Assembly: GCA_035537875.1 (NCBI GenBank) | Contig: DATLLJ010000044.1 | Location: 10,204-74,203, forward strand | Length of the DNA stretch: 64,000 nucleotides | Direction: 5' to 3' | DNA from: DATLLJ01 sp035537875 | Lineage (GTDB): Bacteria > Acidobacteriota > Vicinamibacteria > Vicinamibacterales > CAVVIG01 | Shown here: piece by piece, positions 1 to 9,827 of the stretch | Position numbering within the stretch: position 1 is the stretch's first letter | How the letters are laid out: every line of letters starts with the position of its first letter | Position numbers and translations under genes: made by a program | The notes under the pieces: model-generated | Told to the model about the DNA's origin: nothing | Seen by the model: the letters and a program-made list of their open reading frames with translations, nothing else | Databases searched by the model: none

Positions 1-1212
1 AAGAGCATTCCTGAGCTCGTGGGTGCGATCCTGCTGGTGCGGTTGGTCGTAAGCGCTGGCGTTGCGGACGCCCAGGAACGGACACCGGAGTCAGCGTCTG
101 GCGCCGATCAGCCGCGTCTTGCCGGGATCTTTACAGGCACAAGAGAGGTCTTCGCCCAACCGCTTCACCCGCTGATTGACACCATTGCTTCCGGGGGGTG
201 GGTCGGTGCGGGTATCGGCTACGACGCACCAACGCCGGAACGCTGGCGCGTCAGCTCGAAAGGGCTCGTCACACTCCATCAGTACTGGCTTGCACAGTTC
301 GAAGGCGCGTACACGGGCGACCGCGTTGAAGCCGTGGGTTACGCACGTACGCGCAGCATGAAGCGGCTGAACTTCTTCGGAGTCGGGTCGGACAGCGAGG
401 TGACGAACAGGACGTCGTTTACGCTTCGCGATCCGCTCATCGGTCTCGTCGCGTCCACACGAGTGGCACCGGCGGTCAGCATTGGCGGCCGCGTGGAACA
501 AATGTGGCCAGCAGTGGACGCGGGCGAGGATCCGCGTTACCCGAGCATCGAGCAGCGCTTCACCGATACTGATGCGCCCGGCCTTTCAGAACAGCCGCGG
601 TTTGGCCGTTACGAGGCGTTCGTCCAGGCAACCGTGCCGCCATCAGATGGATGGTCGTTCAACCAGGGCGGCACCTATCGAGTCAGCTACGACATCTACG
701 ACGATCAGGAGCTCAACCAGTTCGACTTCCGGCGACTGCAGCTCGAAGGGCGTCATCGATTCGCGATGCCGCAACCCTTTCACACCCTGACGATTCGCGG
801 ATGGCTGTCGTCAGCCGAGCCCCTGTCCGGACGTGAGGTGCCGTTCTTCCTGCAGCACACACTGGGAGGCACGAGCAATATCCGGAGCGTCTACGATGCG
901 CCGGTCGGCGGCGACAAGACGGCGGCGACGCTGCGCGCGTTTTCGAGTCACCGATATCGCGACAACCATCTGTTCCTTCTCCAAGCCGAGTATCGATGGA
1001 ATGCCTGGGGTCCGTTGGAGACGACGGTCTTCGCCGAGTCGGGCCAGGTGGCCAGCCGGTTCTCCGATCTGAAGTTGTCGCGCCTTCAGACCAGCTATGG
1101 TTTCAGCATGAGCTTCATGCGCGGCGCCAATGCGATGGCCCGCATCGACTTCGGCTTCGGAGGCGATGAGGGGTCGCGTGTCTTCTTCGATATGGGAGGG
1201 TGGCTGCGATGA
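1..1212 (+). CDS. Omp85/D15-like outer-membrane beta-barrel protein, 5' end probably cut
   Basis: The reading frame is open to the window edge. A GTG at 19 gives 397 aa, but that start leaves a poor signal-peptide n-region, so the true start may lie upstream of base 1. A hydrophobic stretch ends in an AxA-like site (VADAQ), then a mature domain rich in alternating aromatic/hydrophobic strands follows. The C-terminal part (LGGTSNIRSVYDA, then FLLQAEYRW and a final FFDMGGWLR) resembles the surface-antigen D15/Omp85 barrel. No POTRA domain is visible, so this is not BamA itself. The next gene overlaps the stop by 4 bp (ATGA), suggesting translational coupling. Substrate and partners are unknown. 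The family call is by pattern only. Confidence 0.75.
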   Translation, partial: KSIPELVGAILLVRLVVSAGVADAQERTPESASGADQPRLAGIFTGTREVFAQPLHPLIDTIASGGWVGAGIGYDAPTPERWRVSSKGLVTLHQYWLAQFEGAYTGDRVEAVGYARTRSMKRLNFFGVGSDSEVTNRTSFTLRDPLIGLVASTRVAPAVSIGGRVEQMWPAVDAGEDPRYPSIEQRFTDTDAPGLSEQPRFGRYEAFVQATVPPSDGWSFNQGGTYRVSYDIYDDQELNQFDFRRLQLEGRHRFAMPQPFHTLTIRGWLSSAEPLSGREVPFFLQHTLGGTSNIRSVYDAPVGGDKTAATLRAFSSHRYRDNHLFLLQAEYRWNAWGPLETTVFAESGQVASRFSDLKLSRLQTSYGFSMSFMRGANAMARIDFGFGGDEGSRVFFDMGGWLR

Positions 1213-2126
1213 GATCGCGCCCGATCGCCTTCTTCACCCTGATGGTGCTCCTTGCGAGCGCACTCGTCCGGACGATCGCGGCGGACGACCAGATGGCGGC
1301 GCTCTGGCAGGACCCGGTCGATCTCGAGCGACGCGATCTGTTGTATGGGCCGGGCGGCCGCGGGCTCGTTCCGCTGGAGACTGCCAGTTACGAGTTGATC
1401 GACGTCGATACGAAGGGGTTCAGTTCGGGCTACGACGTTCGCGACGCGCAGGGCCGCAAATGGAGCGTGAAGCTCGGCCCCGAAGCTCAGCCCGAGGTGG
1501 TGGTGTCGCGGTTACTCTGGGCGGTTGGGTACCATCAACCGGCGACGTATTACCTGCCCCGGTGGACCCTCAGCGCGAATGGGAAGCGTACGACCCAGCC
1601 GCCAGCTCGCTTTCGTCTCGAAGCGGCCAACCGGAAGAACGTCGGCGAATGGTCCTGGCGCGACAATCCATTCGTCGGCTCACGGCCGTTCCAGGGTCTC
1701 GTCGTGATGATGGTCATGGTCAACAACTGGGACCTGAAGACGTCCCAGAACGTCATCTATCGTGTCGATCACGATCGCAAACCGCATGACGTATATGTGG
1801 TCAAAGACCTGGGCGCATCGCTCGGTAAGACAGGCTGGCTGCTTCCGGGCACGCGCGACGACCTTCAGGGCTTCGAAGAGGAAGGATTCGTCAGCGGAGT
1901 CGAAGGCAATCGCGTGAAATTCGACTACAAAGGAGGCTGGCGCGAGCCACAGGTGATCGCGAGCGTGGCCCCTGCCGACGTGCGCTGGATCTGCGCGCTC
2001 CTTGCCCGCCTGTCGCCGCAACAGTGGGGCGACGCGTTCCGGGCGGGCGGCTACTCTGCCTCCGAGGCGGACCGCTATATCAAACGACTCCGGCAGAAGG
2101 TGGCCGAGGGCCAGGAGCTCGGCTGA
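1209..2126 (+). CDS. Exported protein of unknown function with faint kinase-fold motifs
   Basis: I do not recognise a named family. The 305-aa protein starts at the ATG at 1209, overlapping the upstream stop; a GTG at 1200 is an in-frame alternative. Residues 5-25 form a signal peptide or anchor (FFTLMVLLASALV, then AADD). The rest is soluble. Several spots recall the protein-kinase/HipA/Fam20 fold: Lys88 in WSVKLG, Asp175 and Asn181 in NNWDLKTSQN, and Asp200 in VVKDLGASLG, in the order expected for a VAIK lysine, catalytic loop and DFG-like motif. The Asp-to-Asn spacing is one residue longer than in classical kinases, so the assignment is speculative. It is coupled to the barrel protein upstream. 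Confidence 0.7.
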   Translation: MRSRPIAFFTLMVLLASALVRTIAADDQMAALWQDPVDLERRDLLYGPGGRGLVPLETASYELIDVDTKGFSSGYDVRDAQGRKWSVKLGPEAQPEVVVSRLLWAVGYHQPATYYLPRWTLSANGKRTTQPPARFRLEAANRKNVGEWSWRDNPFVGSRPFQGLVVMMVMVNNWDLKTSQNVIYRVDHDRKPHDVYVVKDLGASLGKTGWLLPGTRDDLQGFEEEGFVSGVEGNRVKFDYKGGWREPQVIASVAPADVRWICALLARLSPQQWGDAFRAGGYSASEADRYIKRLRQKVAEGQELG

Positions 2127-2176
2127 CGCACCTCCAGCGAGCGCGTATGCCTCGCCTCGCGATACACTCAGTACCG

Positions 2177-3234
2177 ATGGAAACCAGCGCCGCACGGGAG
2201 CGGATCAACGGCCTGCTCTTCTACGGCACCGTCCTGCTCCTCGCGTATCTGGTGTACCTGTTGTTTCGGCCGTTTCTCACACCGTTGTTGTGGGCGGCGG
2301 TGCTCGCGGCGCTCTTTCACGCCCCCTTCCTCAGTCTGGCGAAACGCTGGGGCAAAACCTGGGCGGCCGCGATTGGCACGGCAGCGGTCACAGTGCTCAT
2401 CATCGTTCCCCTTATTCTCGTGATGAGCGCCTTCGTGCAGGAGGCCACCGCCACTCTCAGTTCCATCGATCTCTCTTTGGAATCAGCCGGGTTCGCTCGT
2501 CTGCAGCGAGTCTGGACGCGCGTCCAGTCGTTCGGCCCCGGAGGAAGCCTGGGCAGCCTCGAGGACATCGTGAAGCAAGGCGCCTCCAGCATCGCCGGCT
2601 TCGTGGCTGGTCAGGCCGGAACCGTGTTGCGCAACGTCGCCGTGATCGTTGTCCACCTCGTCGTGACGCTGTTCGCTCTGTTCTTCTTCTTCCGGGACGG
2701 GGACACGATCATGGCAGCCTTCCGCCGGGTGCTGCCGTTCGAATCGGATCAGCTGGACAGGATGATCGGTGAGGCCAGAGATTTGATCCACGCCAGCGTC
2801 ACCGCCAGCCTCAGCGTCGCAATTATTCAGGGGACTCTGGGCGGGCTGATGTTCGCGATTCTCGGCGTCGGCGCGTCCGTCTTCTGGGGCGTCATCATGA
2901 CGTTCTTCGCCCTGCTGCCCATTGGCGCCGGGATTGTCTGGGGACCGGTGGCGCTGTGGCTCATGCTCTCGGGCAGCATGGGACGCGGCCTCACGCTGCT
3001 GGCGGTCGGCGTCGGCATCATTGGCCTGGTCGACAACGTGCTGCGCCCGATGCTGTTAAGTGGCCGGACACAGCTGAACGGGCTCCTCGTCTTCGTCAGC
3101 CTGCTCGGAGGCATTGCGGCCTTTGGCTTTCTCGGGCTGGTCCTTGGGCCAGTCATCATGGCCACGGCGATCGGCGTGCTCGACGCCTACACGAAGGAGC
3201 GCCGGACCGTGGGACGGAAAGAGAGCAAGTTGAT

Positions 3235-3247
<13 letters not shown>
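2177..3247 (+). CDS. AI-2E family transporter (UPF0118/PerM-type permease)
   Basis: A 356-aa multi-pass inner-membrane protein. Hydrophobic segments cover roughly residues 12-50 and 60-85, a periplasmic-type amphipathic region follows to about 150, and further membrane helices continue to the end. The C-terminal helices carry the family pattern (GVIMTFFALLPIGAGIVWGP, then DNVLRPMLLSGRTQLN and GLVLGPVI). Members include transporters reported to export AI-2 or act as sodium/proton antiporters; the substrate here cannot be read from sequence. The start at 2177 is chosen because the membrane helices begin soon after it; an in-frame ATG at 2147 would add 10 residues. Its 3' end overlaps the convergent epimerase gene by 13 bp. 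Confidence 0.88.
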
Positions 3248-4197
<950 letters not shown>

Positions 4198-4208
4198 TCA
4201 AGAAAGTC

Positions 4209-4712
4209 GCAGTAAGCCGTAAGCCGAATTCTGTCCCCTGATGCTGCGGCTTGCGCCGCCGGCATCGGGGTGACGACCATTCCTCTAGCCCCGACATTGC
4301 TGGCGGGGTCAAGCGACCGACCCGGAGGCCCGGACGGGCCGTCCGATGCGCCTCCCTATTTGGTCTTGCTCCGTGTGGGGTTTGGCCTGCCACCCGTGTT
4401 GCCACGGGCGCGGTGCGCTCTTACCGCACCTTTTCACCCTTACCCGCCTTCGCCCTCGGCCCTTCGAGCGCCGGGCTCCGGCGCGGCAGGCTCTCCTCGC
4501 AGGCAGGAGCTTGCCTCGCCGAAGCTCGAGACGCGAAGAGCCGAGAGCGAAGGCGGGCGGTATGTTTTCTGTGCCACTTTCCTTCAAGTCGCCCTGACCG
4601 GGGATTACCCGGCACACTGCCCTGCGGAGTTCGGACTTTCCTCCCACCGTCGCTGGCGTGAGCGCCTTGCGGCGCCGAACCAGCGTCGGCGGGCGGTCGT
4701 CTGGCTTACTGC
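4209..4712 (-). ncRNA. rnpB: RNase P RNA (bacterial A-type)
   Basis: The catalytic RNA of RNase P, which matures tRNA 5' ends. Read on the minus strand it shows the universal cores: GAGGAAAGTCCGAACTCC (complement of 4626-4643), GGTAAGGGTGAAAAGGTGCG followed by GTAAGAGCGCACCG (about 4410-4445), GACCAAATAGGG, and the 3' ACAGAATTCGGCTTACGG (complement of 4217-4234). The ends were set by helix P1: GCAGTAAGCC (complement of 4703-4712) pairs perfectly with GGCTTACTGC (complement of 4209-4218). At about 504 nt it is longer than usual, because the P12 position carries a large hairpin. It sits between the sigma-54 regulator gene and the epimerase, all on one strand. Confidence 0.95.
4443..4557 (-). 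repeat. 115-nt GC-rich hairpin expansion inside rnpB (P12 position)
   Basis: Two arms, about 4443-4467 and 4533-4557, are near-perfect reverse complements (CCCGCCTTCGCCCTCGGC against GCCGAGAGCGAAGGCGGG). Inside them lie further self-complementary pieces (GCCGGGCTCCGGC and AGGCAGGAGCTTGCCT). The block sits between the conserved 5' core and the GGTAAGGGTGAAA core, where helix P12 is found, a helix known to vary in length. It accounts for most of the extra length of this RNA. It could be ordinary P12 growth or a palindromic repeat that landed in a tolerant helix. Confidence 0.75.
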
Positions 4713-4720
4713 AACATGCC

Positions 4721-4726
4721 ATTGTA
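4721..4726 (-). promoter_or_regulatory. Putative -10 element of rnpB
   Basis: On the minus strand TACAAT (one mismatch from TATAAT) ends 8 nt before the predicted rnpB 5' end at 4712. No convincing -35 is visible 16-18 nt further upstream, so recognition may rely on other contacts or the match may be chance. Confidence 0.5.
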
Positions 4727-4756
4727 CCTCGTAGGCAGGCATGCGCCGATGTGCCG

Positions 4757-6151
4757 CTAGCCGTCCGTTTCCTGACTGATCTGATACTGCTCGAGTTTCT
4801 TGTAGAGGTTGCTGCGAGGTGTGTCGATGACCTCCGCGGTCTTCGAGATGTTCCAGGCATTTTCTCGAAGCTTGGCGACCAGATAGGCGCGTTCGGCGTC
4901 GTCTTTGAATTCGCGCAGCGTGCCCGCTTTGGGCGGGCTCATCTCGCCGCCTGGCTTCGGCGCGGCCGGCGCGCCGCCCGAGGGCGAGCGGACCGCGTCG
5001 GGCAGATCGGAGACATCGATGGTATCGCCCGTCGTCATGATGATGAGCCGCTCGACGGTGTTGCGCAGCTCACGGATGTTCCCCTTCCAGCGGTACCGCT
5101 GCAGCGCGACGACGGCCGCCTGCGTAATCTTCTTGGGCCGCACGTTGTTCTCGCGGCTGAAGAACTCCATGTAGTGGCGCACGAGCTGCGGGATGTCCTC
5201 AGGGCGGGCCCGCAGCGGCGGCACCGAGATCGGAATGACGGCGAGACGGAAATACAGGTCTTCGCGGAAGTGGCCCTTCGCGATTTCCTCTTCCAGGTTC
5301 TTGTTGGTCGCGGCGATGACGCGCACGTCCACCTTGGTGGTGCGCGCCGATCCCAGCCGCTCGACTTCTCCCTCTTGAAGGACGCGCAGCACCTTGGCCT
5401 GCGTCTTGGCGCTCATGTCGCCGATTTCGTCCAAGAAGATGGTCCCGCGATCCGCCTGTTCGAATTTTCCGACCTGTTTCTCGGTCGCGCCCGTGAACGA
5501 TCCCTTCTCATGGCCGAAGAGCTCGGACTCGATCAGATCTTCGGGAATCGCCGCGCAGTTGACTTGCACGAAGCGCTCCCGGCTGCGGAGGCTGTTGCGG
5601 TGGATGGTCCGGGCGACCAGTTCCTTGCCGACTCCGCTCTCCCCCTGGATGAGCACCGTCGCGTTGGTCGGCGCTGCCCGGCCGATGGCCGCCATCACCT
5701 GCTTCAGCTCGGCGCTGTCGCCGATCATCTGGTGCCGGACTTCGACCGCCTTCTTGAGCGATCGATTCTCGTCGCGAAGCCGCGCCTGCTCGAGCGCGTT
5801 CTGTATCGTCACGCGCAGCCGTTCCGTGCTTTCGAACGGTTTCTCCAGGAAGTCGAGAGCGCCGCGCCGGATGGCGTCGACGGCCGTGCTCGGCGTGCCG
5901 TGCGCGGAGATCATGACGACCGGCAGCAACTCGTTCATGGAATGCAGCCGCCCGAGCACGTCGAGCCCGTCCATGCCGGGCATCTTGACATCGAGCAAGA
6001 CCAGGTCGAAGGCCTCACGCTCGACGAGCGCAAGGCCTTCCTGCCCCGTCGCCGCGCCAACGAATTCGTAGCCTTCGTATTCGAGCGTCATCCGCAGGGA
6101 ATCGCGGATGGCGGCCTCGTCATCGATGACTAGGATGCGTGATTTGGGCAT
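4757..6151 (-). CDS. Sigma-54-dependent response regulator, NtrC/AtoC type
   Basis: A 464-aa cytoplasmic transcription activator. The receiver domain covers residues 1-120, with the acidic pocket in VIDDE and phospho-acceptor Asp54 in VLLDVKMPG. The AAA+ domain covers about 140-375, with Walker A GESGVGKE (170-177), the sigma-54-contacting loop GSFTGA (217-222; the canonical form is GAFTGA), Walker B IFLDEIGD and arginine-finger segments. A Fis-type helix-turn-helix closes the protein (ENAWNISKTAEVIDTPRSNLYKKL). It would activate sigma-54 promoters once phosphorylated by a histidine kinase, but no kinase gene is adjacent. It lies 9 bp downstream of the HtrA gene on the same strand, so the two may be cotranscribed. 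Confidence 0.95.
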   Translation of the reverse strand: MPKSRILVIDDEAAIRDSLRMTLEYEGYEFVGAATGQEGLALVEREAFDLVLLDVKMPGMDGLDVLGRLHSMNELLPVVMISAHGTPSTAVDAIRRGALDFLEKPFESTERLRVTIQNALEQARLRDENRSLKKAVEVRHQMIGDSAELKQVMAAIGRAAPTNATVLIQGESGVGKELVARTIHRNSLRSRERFVQVNCAAIPEDLIESELFGHEKGSFTGATEKQVGKFEQADRGTIFLDEIGDMSAKTQAKVLRVLQEGEVERLGSARTTKVDVRVIAATNKNLEEEIAKGHFREDLYFRLAVIPISVPPLRARPEDIPQLVRHYMEFFSRENNVRPKKITQAAVVALQRYRWKGNIRELRNTVERLIIMTTGDTIDVSDLPDAVRSPSGGAPAAPKPGGEMSPPKAGTLREFKDDAERAYLVAKLRENAWNISKTAEVIDTPRSNLYKKLEQYQISQETDG

Positions 6152-6160
6152 GCCGCCGGA

Positions 6161-7687
6161 TCATCGATCCTCGACGCGCACGGTCTTGAGCTGGCGCTGA
6201 TCGAGTTCGGGCGAGTAGAGAAAGAATGTGACGATTTCTCCCGGATTCACCGTCTGCGCGATGCGGCGATAGTCGTCGGCCGACTCCACCATCTGGCGGT
6301 TGATCTCCAGGAGAACCGTACCGCGATTGATACCGCCGTCAGCGGCAGAGCTCAGAGGCTCGACGCGCGTAATCAATACGCCCTTGGTACCGGTCGGAAG
6401 CGCGAGACGGTCAGCCGTCAGGCGATCGATATCGCGCACGGTCAACCCGAGGGGAGCGGCCTCCGCCCGGTCGACGGCCGGGGACGGCAGGGCTTGCGTC
6501 TGGCCCTGCCCCCGATCGCGGCTCGGTCTCTCGGCGAGCTTGACCAGGATCTCGTGATCGCGTCCCTCCCGAACGACGTGCAGACGCACCGTCGTGCCGG
6601 GCGGTTGCGCGGAGATATCTCGAATGAGCTGGTTATCGTTTTCCTGCGCCTTGCCGTCGAGTGCCACGATGACGTCGTAGGGACGCAGCCCGGCCCGCTC
6701 CGCCGGCGATCCCGCGGTGACGTCCTGCACGAGGGCGCCGTTCTTGACCGAAAGCTTGAGCGACTGCTGCAGGTCCCTGTCGATTTCCCGCAGCGCCACG
6801 CCGATATACCCGCGGCTCACCCGCCCGTTGGCCCGCAGCTGGGGAAGAATCGATGTGGCGATGTTGATGGGGACCGCGAAGCCGATGTTGCTTCCGCGCG
6901 CGCTGATGGCGGCGTTGATGCCGATGACCTCGCCCCGGGAATTGATGAGCGGTCCCCCGCTGTTGCCGAAATTGATCGCGGCATCGGTCTGGATGTAGCT
7001 GTCGAGGCTCGCGTCGAAGAGCTTCCGGCCCATGTAGCTGACAACACCGACGGTGACGCTGTGTTCGTACCCGAGCGGGTCGCCGATGGCAATCACCCAT
7101 TCGCCCATTCGCAGCATCGACGAGTCGCCGAGCGGAGCCACCGGTAACTGCGTCTGGCCGTCCACCTTGATCAGCGCGATGTCGGTATCCGGATCGGAGC
7201 CGATGACGTGCGCGCGGAGCATCCGTCCGTCGGAGAGCTTGACGGTGATGCGCTCGGCTCGATCGATGACGTGATGGTTTGTCAGGATGTGCCCATCGCT
7301 ATCGATGATGAACCCGCTGCCTTCACCTCGCCGAGGCGTGTCGAGCTCGAAGCGAGGTCCGGAATCGTTCGGTCCATCCAGCGGCCCGGGGGAGCCTGGG
7401 GTTGTCCGGTTGCGGCGAGCTCGCGGATCCCGTCCTCGGGTGGTGGCATCGATGTTGACGACGGCCGGGTTGATGCGGTCCACGACATCCGCGAAGTTGA
7501 GGATCGGAACCCCGACCGGCGGCATGGGCCCTGGAATCGGCCTGAATGCGGCCTCTCTGACCGCCGGGCCGACGACCGGGCCGACCGAGACTGATGGCTG
7601 TGCTCCGCTCCCGGCGAAGATGGCGCCGACCAGGAAGGCGATGATCGTGGTCAGCGAAAAGGTGACGAACGCAAAACGTGACGACAT
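6161..7687 (-). CDS. htrA: HtrA/Deg-type periplasmic serine protease with two PDZ domains
   Basis: A 508-aa envelope quality-control protease. An N-terminal membrane anchor (residues 5-26) is followed by a Pro/Gly-rich linker and a trypsin-like domain. The catalytic triad is visible: His139 in LTNHHVID, Asp169 in DPDTDIALIKV and Ser243 in NFGNSGGPL. Two PDZ domains follow: one with GYIGVALREID and SPAERAGLRPYDVIVALDG, the second with GVLITRVEPLSSAADGG. The start at 7687 was preferred; an in-frame start at 7714 would add 9 residues before the anchor. Neighbours are ligA upstream and the sigma-54 regulator downstream. Confidence 0.95.
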   Translation of the reverse strand: MSSRFAFVTFSLTTIIAFLVGAIFAGSGAQPSVSVGPVVGPAVREAAFRPIPGPMPPVGVPILNFADVVDRINPAVVNIDATTRGRDPRARRNRTTPGSPGPLDGPNDSGPRFELDTPRRGEGSGFIIDSDGHILTNHHVIDRAERITVKLSDGRMLRAHVIGSDPDTDIALIKVDGQTQLPVAPLGDSSMLRMGEWVIAIGDPLGYEHSVTVGVVSYMGRKLFDASLDSYIQTDAAINFGNSGGPLINSRGEVIGINAAISARGSNIGFAVPINIATSILPQLRANGRVSRGYIGVALREIDRDLQQSLKLSVKNGALVQDVTAGSPAERAGLRPYDVIVALDGKAQENDNQLIRDISAQPPGTTVRLHVVREGRDHEILVKLAERPSRDRGQGQTQALPSPAVDRAEAAPLGLTVRDIDRLTADRLALPTGTKGVLITRVEPLSSAADGGINRGTVLLEINRQMVESADDYRRIAQTVNPGEIVTFFLYSPELDQRQLKTVRVEDR

Positions 7688-7729
7688 ATGGGTTGGTCGG
7701 ACTCCGGTCCGCATCGCTCGGGAGTCTGC

Positions 7730-9808
7730 CTACTTCTCTTTCATTATAAGAGCCAGAAACGCCTTCTCATCCAGCGTTTCGACGTCCAGCTCTCGGGCCC
7801 GTGTCAGCTTGCTGCCAGCCTCGGCGCCGAAGATCACGGCGTCGGTCTTCCTGCTCACCGAGCCGGTCACGCGACCGCCGAGCCGCTCGAGCGCCTCGGT
7901 GGCCTCCTCGCGGCTCATCGTTGAGAGCGTGCCCGTCAGCACGTACACTTTCCCGGCAAGCGGCCCCACCTCGGCGGTCGGTTCAGGTGCCTGGCTCGTC
8001 ATGTTGACCCCCGCCTTCTCGAGTCGCGCGACGAGCCGTCGGTTGCGAGGTTCGTCGGCGAAGGCCCTCACGGACGCCGCAACGACCGGCCCCACGTCCG
8101 CGACGGTCTGCAGCGCTTCCGCGGGCGCATCCATGACCCGCTGCATCGTCCGGAACTGCCGGGCGAGCGTGGCCGCGGCTTTCTCGCCGACGTGGCGGAT
8201 GCCAAGGGCATAGATGAGGCGCGACAGGTCGTTGCGCTTGCTTCGTTCCACCTGCTCGACGATGTTGTGGCCCACTTTCCCGAGCTTGCGCGGCCGCGCC
8301 CGCTCCGATTTCGGGTCTTTGGGCGCCACCACGAGGTTTTCGAGGCGACCCGCTTCGAGGTGATAGAGGTCGGCAAAATCGCTGACGAGTCGCTGCTCGA
8401 CCAGCTGATCGATCAGTGACGCGCCGAGGCCGTCGATGTTCATCGCGCTGCGCGACGCGAAGTGCTCGAGCCCGCGCCTGATCTTCGCCGGGCATGACTC
8501 ATTGGGGCACCGCCACACCACCTCCTGCTCGTCTTTCGTGAGCGTGCTGCCGCATTCCTTGCAGGTGGTCGGCATCACCCACGGCCTGGTGCCGGGTGGA
8601 CGGAGGCTCAGGACCGGTGCGATCACTTTGGGGATCACGTCGCCGCCCTTTTCAATCACGAGCGTGTCGCCCTCGCGGATGTCCCGACGAGCTATCTCCT
8701 GTTCGTTGTGCAGCGTCGCCATGGAGATGGTCGATCCGGCCAGACGCACCGGCTGCAGAACGGCAAACGGGGTAACCGCGCCGGTCCGTCCGACGTTGAC
8801 GTCGATCTTGAGCAGTTTCGTGTGCGCCTGCTGCGCCGGGAACTTGAACGCCGTCGCCCAACGCGGAAACTTGGCCGTCGCCCCGAGGCGTTCCCGCAGC
8901 GCCAGATCGTTCACTTTGATCACCACGCCATCGGTGTCGAAATCAAGGGCCTGCCGTTTGTCAGCCCATTCCTGGCAGAAGGCGATGACGGCCTCGATAT
9001 CGTCGCACTGATGCCAATGGTTTTCGACGGGCAGGCCCCAGGCGCGCATGGCCGTGAGCATCGTCGCGTGATTGCTGTAGCCGGGAGCGTCTGTGCCGCC
9101 TCCTTCGTTTGAAGGGCGGACGACCTGGTAGGTGAACGCCGACAGTTCGCGCTTCGACACCAGGCCGGGGTCGAGGTTTCTCATCGTGCCGGCGGCGGCA
9201 TTGCGAGGATTCGCGAACAGCGGTTCACCGGCGTCCTCCCGTTCGCGATTCATACGATCGAACGAGGCGCGCGGCAGATACACCTCGCCCCGAACCTCCA
9301 GGTGCCCGGCAGGTCCATTGCGGAGCGCCAGGGGAATCGCCCGGATCGTTCGAACATTGGCCGTGACCTCCTCCCCCCGCGCACCGTCGCCGCGCGTTGC
9401 CCCGCGAACCAGCCGGCCGTTCTGATACGTGAGCGCGATGCTGAGGCCGTCGATCTTCATCTCGGCCACGTAAGAAACCGGGTTGTTGCCGAGCTCCGCT
9501 CCCTTGCGAACACGCTCGTCGAACGCTCTGAGCTCTTCCTCGTTGTACGCGTTGTCGAGGCTGAGCATCGGAACGAGGTGCTCGACGGTGGGAAACCCCT
9601 CGACGACCCGCCCGCCCACGCGCTGTGTCGGCGAATCTGGGGAGACGAGGTCGGGATGCGCAGTTTCGAGGCGCTCGAGCTCGTGCAGCAGCTGGTCGAA
9701 AGCCTCGTCCGAAATCTCCGGGGCGTGGTTGATGTAGTAACACTCCTCGTGATGCCGAATCGCCTCACGCAGCTCGCGGATGCGCTGCTCGGGAGCTTTG
9801 ATGCTCAT
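7730..9808 (-). CDS. ligA: NAD-dependent DNA ligase
   Basis: A 692-aa replicative ligase that seals nicks using NAD+. The N-terminal Ia domain contains the YYxxxxPEISD motif, and the adenylation domain contains the active-site Lys118 in EMKIDG. The OB fold carries DVNVGRTGAVTPFA. A four-Cys zinc finger is visible (CKECGS, then CPNESCPAK). Helix-hairpin-helix repeats and a C-terminal BRCT domain (GKVYVLTGTLSTMSREEA) follow. Length is normal for LigA. The start at 9808 (MSIKAPEQRI) was chosen because the family begins just before this helix; the open frame extends further but into the macrodomain gene. It lies 19 bp downstream of that gene on the same strand. Confidence 0.97.
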   Translation of the reverse strand: MSIKAPEQRIRELREAIRHHEECYYINHAPEISDEAFDQLLHELERLETAHPDLVSPDSPTQRVGGRVVEGFPTVEHLVPMLSLDNAYNEEELRAFDERVRKGAELGNNPVSYVAEMKIDGLSIALTYQNGRLVRGATRGDGARGEEVTANVRTIRAIPLALRNGPAGHLEVRGEVYLPRASFDRMNREREDAGEPLFANPRNAAAGTMRNLDPGLVSKRELSAFTYQVVRPSNEGGGTDAPGYSNHATMLTAMRAWGLPVENHWHQCDDIEAVIAFCQEWADKRQALDFDTDGVVIKVNDLALRERLGATAKFPRWATAFKFPAQQAHTKLLKIDVNVGRTGAVTPFAVLQPVRLAGSTISMATLHNEQEIARRDIREGDTLVIEKGGDVIPKVIAPVLSLRPPGTRPWVMPTTCKECGSTLTKDEQEVVWRCPNESCPAKIRRGLEHFASRSAMNIDGLGASLIDQLVEQRLVSDFADLYHLEAGRLENLVVAPKDPKSERARPRKLGKVGHNIVEQVERSKRNDLSRLIYALGIRHVGEKAAATLARQFRTMQRVMDAPAEALQTVADVGPVVAASVRAFADEPRNRRLVARLEKAGVNMTSQAPEPTAEVGPLAGKVYVLTGTLSTMSREEATEALERLGGRVTGSVSRKTDAVIFGAEAGSKLTRARELDVETLDEKAFLALIMKEK

Positions 9809-9827
9809 GGGTCCCCGAAACCACTCG

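Noticed and set aside
4658..6133. Plus-strand open frame of about 490 codons
   Set aside because: Antisense to the NtrC-type regulator, and it shows no domain or signal. It mirrors codon third-position bias.
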